DNA of 64,000 nt from Bacillota bacterium (GTDB lineage: Bacteria > Bacillota > Clostridia > Lachnospirales > Lachnospiraceae), in assembly GCA_023435645.1 (NCBI GenBank), contig JAEYRK010000010.1, forward strand, positions 20,642 through 84,641. Direction: 5' to 3'. A program made the translations under genes and the position numbers. The notes beneath the pieces are model-generated. The model was not told the DNA's origin. It made no database searches and saw only the letters and a program-made list of their open reading frames with translations. Of the stretch, positions 54,550 through 62,901 are shown piece after piece (within the stretch, counting starts at the first letter, position 1; the number at the start of each line of letters is the position of its first letter).

Positions 54550-54982
54550 TTTTTATACATGTCATATATTGAGTGTATTACACTGTTCCAGCTATAAGTA
54601 AGGATCAATAATCAAAAGAACGAAGACAAGTGTTGTAAAGAAAATGTAAAAGGGTTTATAATAGATATCTTGTCCTGGCTAGTCTCTTTGAAATAATAAT
54701 CTATAGCTTCAAAAACTGAATGTTTTGTATCCCCCAGAAGACTTGTAAATATATAATTTAGGGTTGATTTTTTATACATCCAGGCTATCCTAGATAGTCT
54801 TTATTTTAGAGCACATAGGTGCAAAGGTGTTATCAGAGGACCGGTAAAGTTTTTTGTAGATTTGATACTGTCAAGGATTTTTCGCAAATTCAAATTTAGC
54901 CGTTTGGTTACCGGTAGTTAACCGGCTATGTAAGCTGCTTCATCAGCAGATTGCATTTGATCCAGATGCTTCATGTGTAAAA

Positions 54983-55187
54983 GTCAAGCACTTTTTTCTG
55001 ATGTATGGTAGGCACTTTTTTCAGAGCGCGGTAAGGAGTTTTTTCTATTGTACGGTAAGCACTTTGAATATTCTTATGCGGCAGAGCCGCAGTTCCGGTG
55101 TGCCGTGGCTCAAACTACACAAGATTACTCACACTTTTTTCAGGGGTATGGTAAGCACTATTTTTCTTTCATGGTAAGCACTTTTTC
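54983..55187. repeat. Array of degenerate direct repeats, about 24-bp period
   Basis: Consensus GGTAAGCACTTTTTTC occurs at 54983, 55007, 55030, 55054, (degenerate) about 55126, 55150 and 55173. Spacings are 23-24 bp or a multiple of it (72 between 55054 and 55126). This looks like an array of transposase-binding sites at the end of another element (IS21/Tn552-like design). The 54550-54980 stretch before it holds no gene. Confidence 0.65.
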
Positions 55188-56098
55188 TGGTAATAGATAT
55201 TTATATATCAGATTTTATAAACAAATGGTCAGCTACTAATAATCGTAATTATGTATTACAACGTAATTGTATAAGTGTAAAAGGATTTTATAGCGGGTCG
55301 AAGTTAAGTGGGTTCTTCACAGAAGTAGAATTCGACCGATTTATTCAGCATATCAACTGTCCTAACTGCGATAATCCATTAATTTATAACATGTGTCCAT
55401 ATAATTTAGAATTTGATCTTCCAGACAATGTTGATAAAATATTACAAGAAATTAAAGATATTGCCAATATGTCACCATTTATTTTGCTATCGCATCCTTT
55501 TGCATTTAGTATTTTTGATGAAATACAGAAGTTAGGAAGAAGTACCAATAAAATAACTATAAATAAATTCTTATATCGTGCTAGATCATATGAGGTGAAT
55601 AAAAAGTATACCGGTGATGATTTTAAATACCCCCCGCGTTATAAGATAGCGGAGGGACGGTTTAATCATTCAGGAATGCCTGCTTTATACTTGGCAGATG
55701 ATGTGGCAACATGCTTCTGTGAATTAAGAAGGCCAGCAAGTGGCATTGCTTTTGCTGAGATAAAAATTAATGATCCGTTAAAAATACTGGATTTATTTGA
55801 TATTAATAACGATTGTAACAGTTTGTTAAATGTGGCTGCATGGTCCTCGTTAATTAGTTCCCCTGAAGAAGGCGACGGCTGGTATAAACCACAGTATGTA
55901 TTTACTAGATTTGTGGCTGACTGTGCAGTTGCTGCAGGTTTCGATGGTATAAAGTATCCTAGCGTAAGAAGGAATAGTAAATATAATATTGTACTATTAA
56001 ATGGATTAGCCGCATGGGATAATATTACGATTATAAATATTAATTCTATGATGGCAAAATCCTGTATTGAATTGCTAAACAGACAGTTTTATCAATAG
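55178..56098 (+). pseudogene. RES-domain toxin gene, 5' end lost or degraded
   Basis: The frame is open from 55178 to the stop at 56096-56098, but the first ATG is at 55391. The sequence upstream of that ATG still reads sensibly, with ending CPNCDNPLIYNMCPYNLEF that looks like a zinc ribbon, and it has no start codon and no ribosome site. The RES core is intact: FLYRARS, GRFNHSGMPALYLADDVATCFCE, ending in VRRNSKYNIVLL. RES proteins degrade NAD+ and are usually paired with a Xre-type antitoxin, which is missing here. The gene begins right at the end of the 24-bp repeat array, which suggests that an insertion removed its 5' part. Short translation from 55391 (235 aa) remains possible. Confidence 0.7.
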
Positions 56099-56205
56099 CA
56101 AATGTTTTTTAGCAAAGTTTAGGGCATCTGGATTTATACCATGGATAAATTCTGATATTAGTAAGATTATCGCTGGTGAAACTAAGTTTAGTCTACAGAG
56201 TGAGA

Positions 56206-56338
56206 AAATCTCAAACTTTATGAGAATTATGAGGAAAATCTCAAACTTTATGAGAATTCGTCTCATACTATTTGAGAATGGTATGTCTAAAACCCAACAA
56301 ATCCATTAAAAAAATCTCAAACTTTATGAGAACTCACA
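56206..56338 (-). repeat. Distal transposon end: four spaced TnsB-type sites
   Basis: Read on the minus strand from 56338: TGTGAGTTCTCA, then sites TTCTCATAAAGTTTGAGATT at 56332, TTCTCAAATAGTATGAGA at 56278, and again the first type at 56256 and 56226. Three tandem sites on the glmS side against four separated ones here is an asymmetric layout as in Tn7. Confidence 0.85.
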
Positions 56339-56343
56339 AATGT
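56339..56343. repeat. Target-site duplication, distal side (AATGT)
   Basis: AATGT directly follows CTCACA and is identical to 49594-49598. Confidence 0.9.
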
Positions 56344-56360
56344 TGTGTATAAAAATATTA

Positions 56361-56414
56361 AAGTTATGAACTGAATAATAAAGTTGTGAACTGAATAATA
56401 AAGTTATGAACTGA
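56361..56414. repeat. Tandem 20-bp repeat
   Basis: AAGTTATGAACTGAATAATA at 56361 and 56381 (one base differs) and a partial third copy at 56401-56414. It begins 17 bp past the target duplication. Confidence 0.8.
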
Positions 56415-56452
56415 GCCACCTATTTATGAAATCATGATAGGTGGCTCTTATT
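56413..56452 (+). terminator. Hairpin beyond the element (possible original glmS terminator)
   Basis: GAGCCACCTA (56413-56422) pairs with TAGGTGGCTC (56438-56447), followed by TTATTGT. Confidence 0.6.
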
Positions 56453-56464
56453 GTAGGGCTATCT

Positions 56465-57190
56465 TTAAAAAACCACCAGCTATGCTGGTGGACCCCAATG
56501 GCTTCTAGCGTTTTCATAAGAAAACTCCTTTGTTATAATAAGTGTGGGTCTCAAACCGCACTAAAATAACAAAGGAGGTATCCAATTGGATAAGAATACA
56601 TTATCACATACGACATGGGAATGTAAATACCACATAGTATTTGCTCCTAAGTTTTGAAGACAGATAGTATATGGAAACATAAAAGCAGATGTAGCAAATA
56701 TATTGAGTACATTATGTAAAAGAAAAGGTGTAGAAATAATCGAGGCAGAGTGTTGTAGGGATCATATACACATGCTTGTGAGAATTCCACCAAACATCAG
56801 TGTATCTGCATTTATGGGATATTTAAAGGGAAAGAGCTCACTCATGATATTTGATAGACATGCAAATTTGAAGTACAAGTATGGAAATCGAAAATTTTGG
56901 TGTAGAGGGTACTTTGTAGATACAGTTGGAAAAAATGCAAAGAAGATTGAAGAGTATATTAAAAATCAATTGATGGATGATGTAGCAGAAGACCAACTGA
57001 CGCTAAAAGAGTATATCGACCCGTTCACGGGTGAGCCAGTAATAAAAGGCAAATAGAAAACCCTTGTAAGGGTTAGCCTGAGAAAGTGGTGCGGTTGAGG
57101 CCTTTACTTTCGAAGGGCCTTTGAGGCCCATGCCGGCATTAGCCCCTTACAGGGGCAGAGCAAACCACCAGTTCACACTGGTGGTGCTGA
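56465..57190 (+). mobile_element. IS200-family element
   Basis: The transposase region is flanked by the subterminal hairpins of this family: CCACCAGCTATGCTGGTGG at 56473-56491 and CCACCAGTTCACACTGGTGG at 57166-57185. There is no accessory tnpB gene. The exact ends cannot be fixed because IS200 makes no duplication. Confidence 0.8.
56586..57056 (+). pseudogene. tnpA: IS200-type transposase TnpA, interrupted by an in-frame TGA
   Basis: From TTG 56586 (after AAAGGAGG) the frame reads TWECKYHIVFAPKF, then TGA at 56655-56657 where the family has Arg (KFRRQ), then RQIVYGNIK and the rest to 57056. The catalytic HUH motif RDHIHMLV and the later Tyr region KNAKKIEEYIKNQ are intact downstream. A single CGA or AGA to TGA change explains it. 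As it stands no full TnpA can be made, except by read-through or from 56703. Confidence 0.85.
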
Positions 57191-57591
57191 TTATTTAACC
57201 AAACGGCTATGGACTCATGTCCATTTTTTGAAATCAATTATACGTTATCTGGATTAACTTCTTGATAAAAGCTACCGGTAACCACGAGGATGCATGTATA
57301 GTAAGCATCCAGGTCCATTTTAACTTTAAATAAATATGATAAACGATTTGTGGAATCTCATAATGTAGTAGGCCAGTTAGATGACTCAACCAATTTGGCA
57401 GCATGGACATAAGGCAAAAATAGAACTAAAAGAAGCAAAAGCGCTTAATGCTTCATATTAAATTTCGTACCATTGCTGTGTTAAAGGGTGATTATTATAA
57501 GGATGAATGCTTAGGAGTATCATTATTTATAGTACAAACATAGTAGTGTTACTAAAGATCTGGGTAAATCCGCATTTTGTGGATTTGCTTC

Positions 57592-57620
57592 GCCCACCAC
57601 CATCATAAATGGTGGTGGGC
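57592..57620. repeat. Strong inverted repeat
   Basis: GCCCACCACCAT pairs with ATGGTGGTGGGC around CATAA. No U-tract follows, so it is more likely a mobile-element relic than a terminator. 57191-57783 otherwise contains short inverted echoes of 54898-54917 and no gene that I can support. Confidence 0.55.
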
Positions 57621-57783
57621 AGGTCAAAAGGTGTCAAAGACCCGAATAAATTCATAAATACTATTGATATATATGACAAATTATAACATAATAAGGTATA
57701 ATACCAAGAGACGTATTAAAATGAAAAACAAACCAAGCAAAGTATTATTATCATTGTTATTAGCAATCATAAGGGGGCAAAAT

Positions 57784-58791
57784 ATGAAGAGGGTAATCGG
57801 TTTACTACTAGTATTAATAATGACTTTCATACCAAGAGAAAGTATCAATGCAGCAACGAAAGTACCAGCACCAGAAGTAAAAATTAAAATGTATTCAACT
57901 CAGGATTTAGAATTTACTGTTACACATCCTAATAAAAAAGCAAAGCTATATTATAGTATTAATGGTAAGGTATCTAAAGATAGTATGACAGTAAAAAATG
58001 GAGGTACTATACACTACTCCCATAAATTTTTAGAAAACTTTAGTGTAGTTGCATATGTAGGAAATCAAAAATCTGCAACTAAAACAATAAAGTATGATGA
58101 AATTAATATTGACTCATTATCATCAACTAAATTACCAAAAGTAACGGATGAAGAATTAAAAGCAGTTAAGGAAATAGTTGACAAGGTTACAGCTGATGAA
58201 ACTGAAGATTATATGAAATTATACAGAGTATTCAATTGGCTTAGATATAACATCGATTATGATGATGGTATTTATCTACCAGATGTATATGTCAAACCGC
58301 ATTCAAAAACAATTACATCATTAATAATGGATAAAATAGCATATGAAAAAGAATTTGCAAGATTTATGCAGACAGCATGTAATATACTTAAAATAGAAAA
58401 TAAAACAGCCATATTAACTTACGGCATTGCTAACATAGTTAAAATTGATGGCAAATGGTACTATATAAAACCGGCAGGGAAGAAGGTTGATGCGAACGGA
58501 TATATAGACTACGACGATTTTCTAAATAATAGCAATCCTTCCAGAAGATTTGAAACGATTACTTCTACCCTATATAAAAAGGATGGGAAATATATAATAG
58601 ATGGTAAAAAGTACAATTTTACATCTCAAAGATTCGTGGTTGTAGCCCCGGATATATTTGGAAAATCAAAAGAATTTTCAGTTTTTAAATACATGCAATA
58701 CGAAGAAAAAGGAATCACTGAGTATGGTACAGTTAAATTGAATGAGAATGATAAGTTTGAATACGTACCAGCTCCGAAAGCTAAAGACTAA
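57784..58791 (+). CDS. Secreted protein with transglutaminase-like fold, catalytic Cys apparently lost
   Basis: 335 residues from ATG 57784, behind AAGGGGGCAAAAT; the frame is open to 57664, but the upstream part shows a second hydrophobic start of doubtful value. The signal peptide is MKRVIGLLLVLIMTFIPRES, cut near INAATK. A chitobiase-like beta domain (about 25-85, LYYSINGKVSKDS) comes first. The transglutaminase-like part reads YMKLYRVFNWLRYNIDYDDG, then IAYEKEFARFMQTACNILKI where active enzymes have a Cys before the helix (CxGYA), and IDGKWYYIKPAG with the trace of the His/Asp strand. Here the Cys position is Tyr. It may be a binding protein. A+T-rich, no operon. Confidence 0.7.
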   Translation: MKRVIGLLLVLIMTFIPRESINAATKVPAPEVKIKMYSTQDLEFTVTHPNKKAKLYYSINGKVSKDSMTVKNGGTIHYSHKFLENFSVVAYVGNQKSATKTIKYDEINIDSLSSTKLPKVTDEELKAVKEIVDKVTADETEDYMKLYRVFNWLRYNIDYDDGIYLPDVYVKPHSKTITSLIMDKIAYEKEFARFMQTACNILKIENKTAILTYGIANIVKIDGKWYYIKPAGKKVDANGYIDYDDFLNNSNPSRRFETITSTLYKKDGKYIIDGKKYNFTSQRFVVVAPDIFGKSKEFSVFKYMQYEEKGITEYGTVKLNENDKFEYVPAPKAKD

Positions 58792-58992
58792 CTAAATAAA
58801 TGTGTAGGAATAGATGATTTCTTCTAGAGATTGTCCTCGATAGAAAAAGTAGTATTAAGTTGTGCCGGTAGTTGTAAAATAGTTTGTGTCTTTGATAATA
58901 GATACCATCTTTTTGGTGAGAATTAGATATGAATAATCTCATCAGAAAGGTGGTTTTTATATAGACTAAGTGCTATCGGCTATTAACATATG

Positions 58993-59096
58993 AGAACCTG
59001 AACTTAAAGAAAAAATTGCACCTTTATCTGAAAGAAGGTCGAACGAAAAGGATTTTAACAGAATAGTACGACATAGGATGTCGAACGAGATTAAAT
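58993..59096 (+). other. Gene-like fragment without a start
   Basis: After a TGA at 58990-58992 the frame reads 34 charged codons (EPELKEKIAPLSERR, then FNRIVRHRMSNEIK) to a TAA. No start codon or ribosome site. It is probably a remnant; the rest of 58792-59241 holds no gene. Confidence 0.3.
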
Positions 59097-59241
59097 AATT
59101 GTTTTATTCTGTCAGTTATAGTGGTAAAATGTGGGTAGAGAAATGGAAATTGAGCATTATTTTCAATTTAATCCACTTGGTAAACTAGCAAATTAAGTGA
59201 TGGCTTAATTATCTTATGAAGACTTTTATCGAGGAGGTTTT

Positions 59242-60003
59242 ATGATGCTTTTACACCGTATTATATTGATGGGAAGTACAATAATTATATTGATAATCTT
59301 TCTAGGTTTGGGTTTGAATTATCCGATTTCTGCTGGACTTACCGCTATTATTGTAATGGGTATATATTTTACATTATCGGTATGGCGAAGTAAGAAGCGC
59401 ATTAACCTATTGGATGAAGAATGCGATCCTGAGGCCTTTTTGCAGCGCACAGAAAAGCAAGCAAAGATCATTGAGAAGAACCCTAAATTAGCCGAATATA
59501 TAGCAATCAGTTTGTCTGCCGGATTAATGTGCAAGGGAGAATTTAATAGAGCGAAAGATATTCTGCTGGATATAGATGAGGAAAAGATATTAAAGAATAG
59601 AACTATCATGTTAGCATATACCATTAATTTAATAATTTGTTGCTACGAACTTGGCGATATCATGCAAGCAGAGCGTTTATTTGAAACTCAAATAGCGTTA
59701 CTACAGCCTTTAGGGAAGAGACAGCAACAATATATCAAACTTCTTATTGGAGGAAGGTACTTTTATTTAGGTAAATATGAGGAGAGTTACGAATACTTCA
59801 TGCAATTACTAAAGGATAAAACTAATTATAGTAAAAGAGAGTACTTATACATATTATATTCCCTGGCGCAGATAGAAGAAATCAAAGGTAATAGCGAAGC
59901 AGCAAAACTTAAGTATAAAAGGATCGCTGCTAAGGGTAATAAGTTATGGATTGCAATACAATCTGCGGAGAAGTTATCGAAGATGATGGGAATGAATAGC
60001 TAA
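59242..60003 (+). CDS. Membrane-anchored TPR-like hypothetical protein
   Basis: 253 residues with GAGGAGG before ATG 59242. Two hydrophobic segments (about residues 6-26 and 30-48) form a hairpin anchor. The cytoplasmic part is all helical, with TPR-like pairs: AISLSAGLMCKGEFNRAKDI, GGRYFYLGKYEESYEYFMQLL and LYSLAQIEEIKGNSEAAKLKY. No enzyme motif. Such proteins are common near genome islands in Clostridia and probably act in protein-protein contacts. The composition is intermediate between the A+T-rich island and the backbone. Confidence 0.75.
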   Translation: MMLLHRIILMGSTIIILIIFLGLGLNYPISAGLTAIIVMGIYFTLSVWRSKKRINLLDEECDPEAFLQRTEKQAKIIEKNPKLAEYIAISLSAGLMCKGEFNRAKDILLDIDEEKILKNRTIMLAYTINLIICCYELGDIMQAERLFETQIALLQPLGKRQQQYIKLLIGGRYFYLGKYEESYEYFMQLLKDKTNYSKREYLYILYSLAQIEEIKGNSEAAKLKYKRIAAKGNKLWIAIQSAEKLSKMMGMNS

Positions 60004-60217
60004 AACAAAATATATTGATTTAAATGGACATCTGGTTGGTTCTATCGGAGAAGTGTAGGTTTCTTGAGTGGGGCTTACTAAAAAAAAATTGGACGATAGA
60101 TAATAGCAATAATGGGATTACCCTTAAAAAAGTTGTCTAGATTACTGTTGACAATCCAGTTTTGTTTTAAAAAGCAATGCAGGTATGCACTTTATACCAT
60201 ATAGTGGGATTGTAAAT

Positions 60218-60252
60218 AAAGGTATATCAGATTTTCCTGATATACCTTTACT
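60218..60252. terminator. Bidirectional terminator
   Basis: AAAGGTATATCAG (60218-60230) pairs perfectly with CTGATATACCTTT (60237-60249) between convergent genes. Confidence 0.8.
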
Positions 60253-60299
60253 CATAACATTATATGAAAAGCATTAAAAGCTTTTTTACCCAATTTAAA

Positions 60300-61136
60300 T
60301 TAGCAAGTTTGCTTGGCTGTTAAGACCTCCTCAACCTTCTGATCGAAGACCCTTCGCTTCTCCAGCATGTGATCAAACATCTCATCGAATACCTTGGGAA
60401 GCTGATCTTCAAAAACCAAAATTCCTTCTTCGGTAATGCCTCCTTTGACTGCGACTCTTGTTATTGTTTCATCAAAGGAGAGTCCCTGCTCAAGAAATAG
60501 CTTGGAGGTTCCATATAAGGTTCTAATCAACAGCTCCTGTAGCTCATCTCTGCTGTATGTATCCGAATGTCTGGTAGCTGACGCAAGGAATTCCCGGAAT
60601 ATCCCGGCAATTAGTCCGGGGCCACAGCTTGTAACTTCAGTGATTAGTGCAAATTCATCTTCAGGTAATCGCTTCACCTGACTGATATTGCCGAGCAAGT
60701 TTTCGATAATTTCAGCATCCTCCTTGCGAGTGCCGTCCCCATGATAAATCAGTGATACTCCGTCCAGAACCTCTGAGGTGACTGCCGGAATCAATTTGCT
60801 TACGGAGGTATTCGTGCATTGACGGATATCACTAGCTTTGATTGCCCCGGAGATAGAGATGAGATGATGCTCCGGAGTGAGGGATCCTTTGATTTGGTCC
60901 AATATCTGAATCGTATCCAGGGCTTTCGTACAGAGGAAGATGTACTTTGCTTTCTCTGTAACCTCCTTCACATTGGAAGCAACTACTATGTCAGGGTATT
61001 TCACTCGTAATGCTTCCAGCTTAGCCTCTGTACGGTTGAAAACAATGATATCACCAGGTTTCAACGCTTCTGTCAAGATCAATTGCTTCAATAACATGCT
61101 CCCCATACTACCATATCCGATAAACCCAACCTTCAT
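60300..61136 (-). CDS. Pyrroline-5-carboxylate reductase-like protein (ProC/ComER family)
   Basis: 278 residues. The Rossmann motif VGFIGYGSMGSMLLKQL opens the protein, and the NADP contact FNRTEAK follows; the middle block LISISGAIKASDIRQ and the C-terminal helical dimerisation domain with EVTSCGPGLIAG match ProC relatives. In ProC the substrate loop reads more like TALSGSGPAY; here TSCGPGLIAG fits ComER-like proteins better, so proline synthesis is not certain. AGGAGG precedes the ATG. Confidence 0.85.
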   Translation of the reverse strand: MKVGFIGYGSMGSMLLKQLILTEALKPGDIIVFNRTEAKLEALRVKYPDIVVASNVKEVTEKAKYIFLCTKALDTIQILDQIKGSLTPEHHLISISGAIKASDIRQCTNTSVSKLIPAVTSEVLDGVSLIYHGDGTRKEDAEIIENLLGNISQVKRLPEDEFALITEVTSCGPGLIAGIFREFLASATRHSDTYSRDELQELLIRTLYGTSKLFLEQGLSFDETITRVAVKGGITEEGILVFEDQLPKVFDEMFDHMLEKRRVFDQKVEEVLTAKQTC

Positions 61137-61221
61137 TTATCTTATCCTCCTTCTATGAATACATTAGGGTTGTTCTGGCAGACTAAGCCCATCATCAAGG
61201 ATGTTACCTATACTTTTACCC

Positions 61222-61998
61222 CTATTTAATCGGTAAAAGCAGCTTATCCATATTTTCTTGAGAGAATTCATACCAAACGGCATCCTCTTTCTGATCTTGT
61301 GTATCAAGGATAGCATTAAATTCGACTTCCGTAACCGGTTTCTGATTGATAAAGTAGGATATGGTGAGTTCATCCTTGTTCCAGCTTGACTCAGAGCTGG
61401 CTAGAATATCTATTTCACAGGAATGATTCTCAAAGCGCAGAGCCCCAAAACCTGAGTCTGCCGCACCGCTTGAAAATGAAAAGGTTCCATCGGCCTTCAA
61501 TTGCTTCATTGCACGGTATACAAAATTACAACCATATACTTCATCGTTGGAATAATGAAGCACTTTATAGGTCGGTTCTTCTTGATTTTTTGCTATTTCA
61601 AGAACGACTTCCGGTATATTGTCATGATTCATATCAAGTACGGTAAAGCGCTGAATACTACCTTTGGTTTCATCCTGATCCAGGAAATCCTTTAGATAAT
61701 AATCTTGATTCAAATCCATATCCTTCAGCTTCATCTCACTCTGTAATACCTGCCGATAGGCCGCCAGAGCCATAGCTGCCTCATCAGGGGCAACATCTTT
61801 TTCATCCCTTTGAGTGCTGCCAGGGTTTTCTTGGACAAGTTTATCCTTCCCTGTCTCAGCTACAGAGGTCGGCTGGGGGCTGGGAGTTGCAGTCAAGGCA
61901 TTTACTTCGTCCCCGGAGTTAGTCTCGGATTTCTTACATCCTGTCAATAAAGAAAGGGCAGTACCGATGATCAGCAGTGTTTGTAATGTTTTTCTCAT
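61222..61998 (-). CDS. Predicted lipoprotein of unknown function
   Basis: 258 residues from ATG 61998 with GGAGG; the lipobox is LLTGC after MRKTLQTLLIIGTALS. A Pro/Thr-rich linker follows, then a domain with FTVLDMNHDNIPEVVLEIAK, which resembles the calcium-binding-like strand of FG-GAP/VCBS-type or dockerin-type loops, and a beta-rich C-terminus. The gene probably serves the cell surface; the substrate is unknown. Confidence 0.75.
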   Translation of the reverse strand: MRKTLQTLLIIGTALSLLTGCKKSETNSGDEVNALTATPSPQPTSVAETGKDKLVQENPGSTQRDEKDVAPDEAAMALAAYRQVLQSEMKLKDMDLNQDYYLKDFLDQDETKGSIQRFTVLDMNHDNIPEVVLEIAKNQEEPTYKVLHYSNDEVYGCNFVYRAMKQLKADGTFSFSSGAADSGFGALRFENHSCEIDILASSESSWNKDELTISYFINQKPVTEVEFNAILDTQDQKEDAVWYEFSQENMDKLLLPIK

Positions 61999-62097
61999 AA
62001 TAACCTCCAATGAAATAAGTAGTTATGTACGATCCGGTTATTATCTCAGCTCCCAGTATATAGTAGGGGGAATTCACCAAGCAATCATTATCACAGC

Positions 62098-62637
62098 TCA
62101 GTCCCTTAGCTTTTGTAATACTTTGATATATCCGATATGTGCCTTCTTGACCTTAATTGTAATAAATAGCAAGAAAGAGATCAGAACGATCGCTGTGAGC
62201 GATACCACCCAAGGGGATAGATGACTGTTCATCATAAATTTTGTAACATCGTCATTTAAGGGCGCCTTTCCCTTAGGGTATAAAAAGGGTATCACCACCC
62301 AAGGCAATAAACTGAAGGAGATGCTGATAGAAACCAGAAATAGTAACATTTGCATAAAGTTATTTACAGCTATTTTATGATAGAAGCTGATAGCAATCAA
62401 TATGCATAAGTATGGAAAAAGAGCACCGAAGGCATTCATGAAAGGTAAGCTAAAGCTATTATAGCTGGCACCTTCTATCCGCACATATGCTCCTATCCCT
62501 AACTTAAATGCTGTGATTTTCCCGCCGGAAGTCACCCCCACCAGAGCATGGCCGAATTCATGCAAAAAGGTATATAACAACAGAAATATGATTAATGAAG
62601 CACATAAATAGAAGACGATACTAAGCTTTTCTTTCAT
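62098..62637 (-). CDS. M50-type membrane metalloprotease-like protein
   Basis: 179 residues from ATG 62637 with GGGAGG. Membrane segments lie at about 8-28, 58-78, 82-108 and 140-160. The zinc motif is TFLHEFGHALVG in the first membrane region. The usual second M50 motif (NxxPxxxxDG) is not visible: after LLPWVVIPFLYP comes NDDVTKF with only a trace. It may be a degenerate or non-proteolytic member of the family, like the small M50 proteins of Firmicutes. Confidence 0.75.
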   Translation of the reverse strand: MKEKLSIVFYLCASLIIFLLLYTFLHEFGHALVGVTSGGKITAFKLGIGAYVRIEGASYNSFSLPFMNAFGALFPYLCILIAISFYHKIAVNNFMQMLLFLVSISISFSLLPWVVIPFLYPKGKAPLNDDVTKFMMNSHLSPWVVSLTAIVLISFLLFITIKVKKAHIGYIKVLQKLRD

Positions 62638-62843
62638 AATATTATATCCTCCCACGTCAAAGTAATACATTAGTAATTGCATAGTTTTCGGTCATATGCA
62701 TTGGGTCAAACAGTTTCTCCCCAAAGCAAAATAAAGCGTTAAATCGCCGAAGCAGTGCGCGTGAATTTAATCAAATCATAATCCATATGCCACAATATGT
62801 CAAATGCAAGGCCGGAAAAAGCAAGTTGCTACAAGACCGAAAC

Positions 62844-62873
62844 AGCAGGAAGCGATAGGGACTTCCTGCTGCT
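62844..62873 (-). terminator. Terminator of the polysaccharide deacetylase gene
   Basis: On the minus strand AGCAGGAAG (62870-62862) pairs with CTTCCTGCT (62852-62844), followed by GTTTCGG; weak T-run. Confidence 0.65.
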
Positions 62874-62901
62874 CCTCGGTTATTTATATGTCAATGAGAC
62901 A

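Larger units (their letters stand above)
49599..56338. mobile_element. Tn7-like element in attTn7, encoding only TniQ plus cargo
   Basis: The 6,740-bp unit has inverted ends that agree in 24 of the first 26 bases (TGTGAGTTCTCA...), begin with TGT like Tn7, carry repeated 21-22-bp sites at each end, and are flanked by a perfect 5-bp duplication. Coding content from the glmS side: TniQ/TnsD, ABC transporter, Cys-rich peptide, CPBP protease, repeat array, broken RES gene. TnsA, TnsB and TnsC are absent, so it depends on a relative elsewhere or is fixed. The composition is much more A+T-rich than glmS, a sign of transfer. Confidence 0.9.

Noticed and set aside
55048..55239. 63-aa frame across the repeat array
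   Set aside because: It is created by the 24-bp repeats (YGKHF, then YGKHYF) and has no ribosome site.
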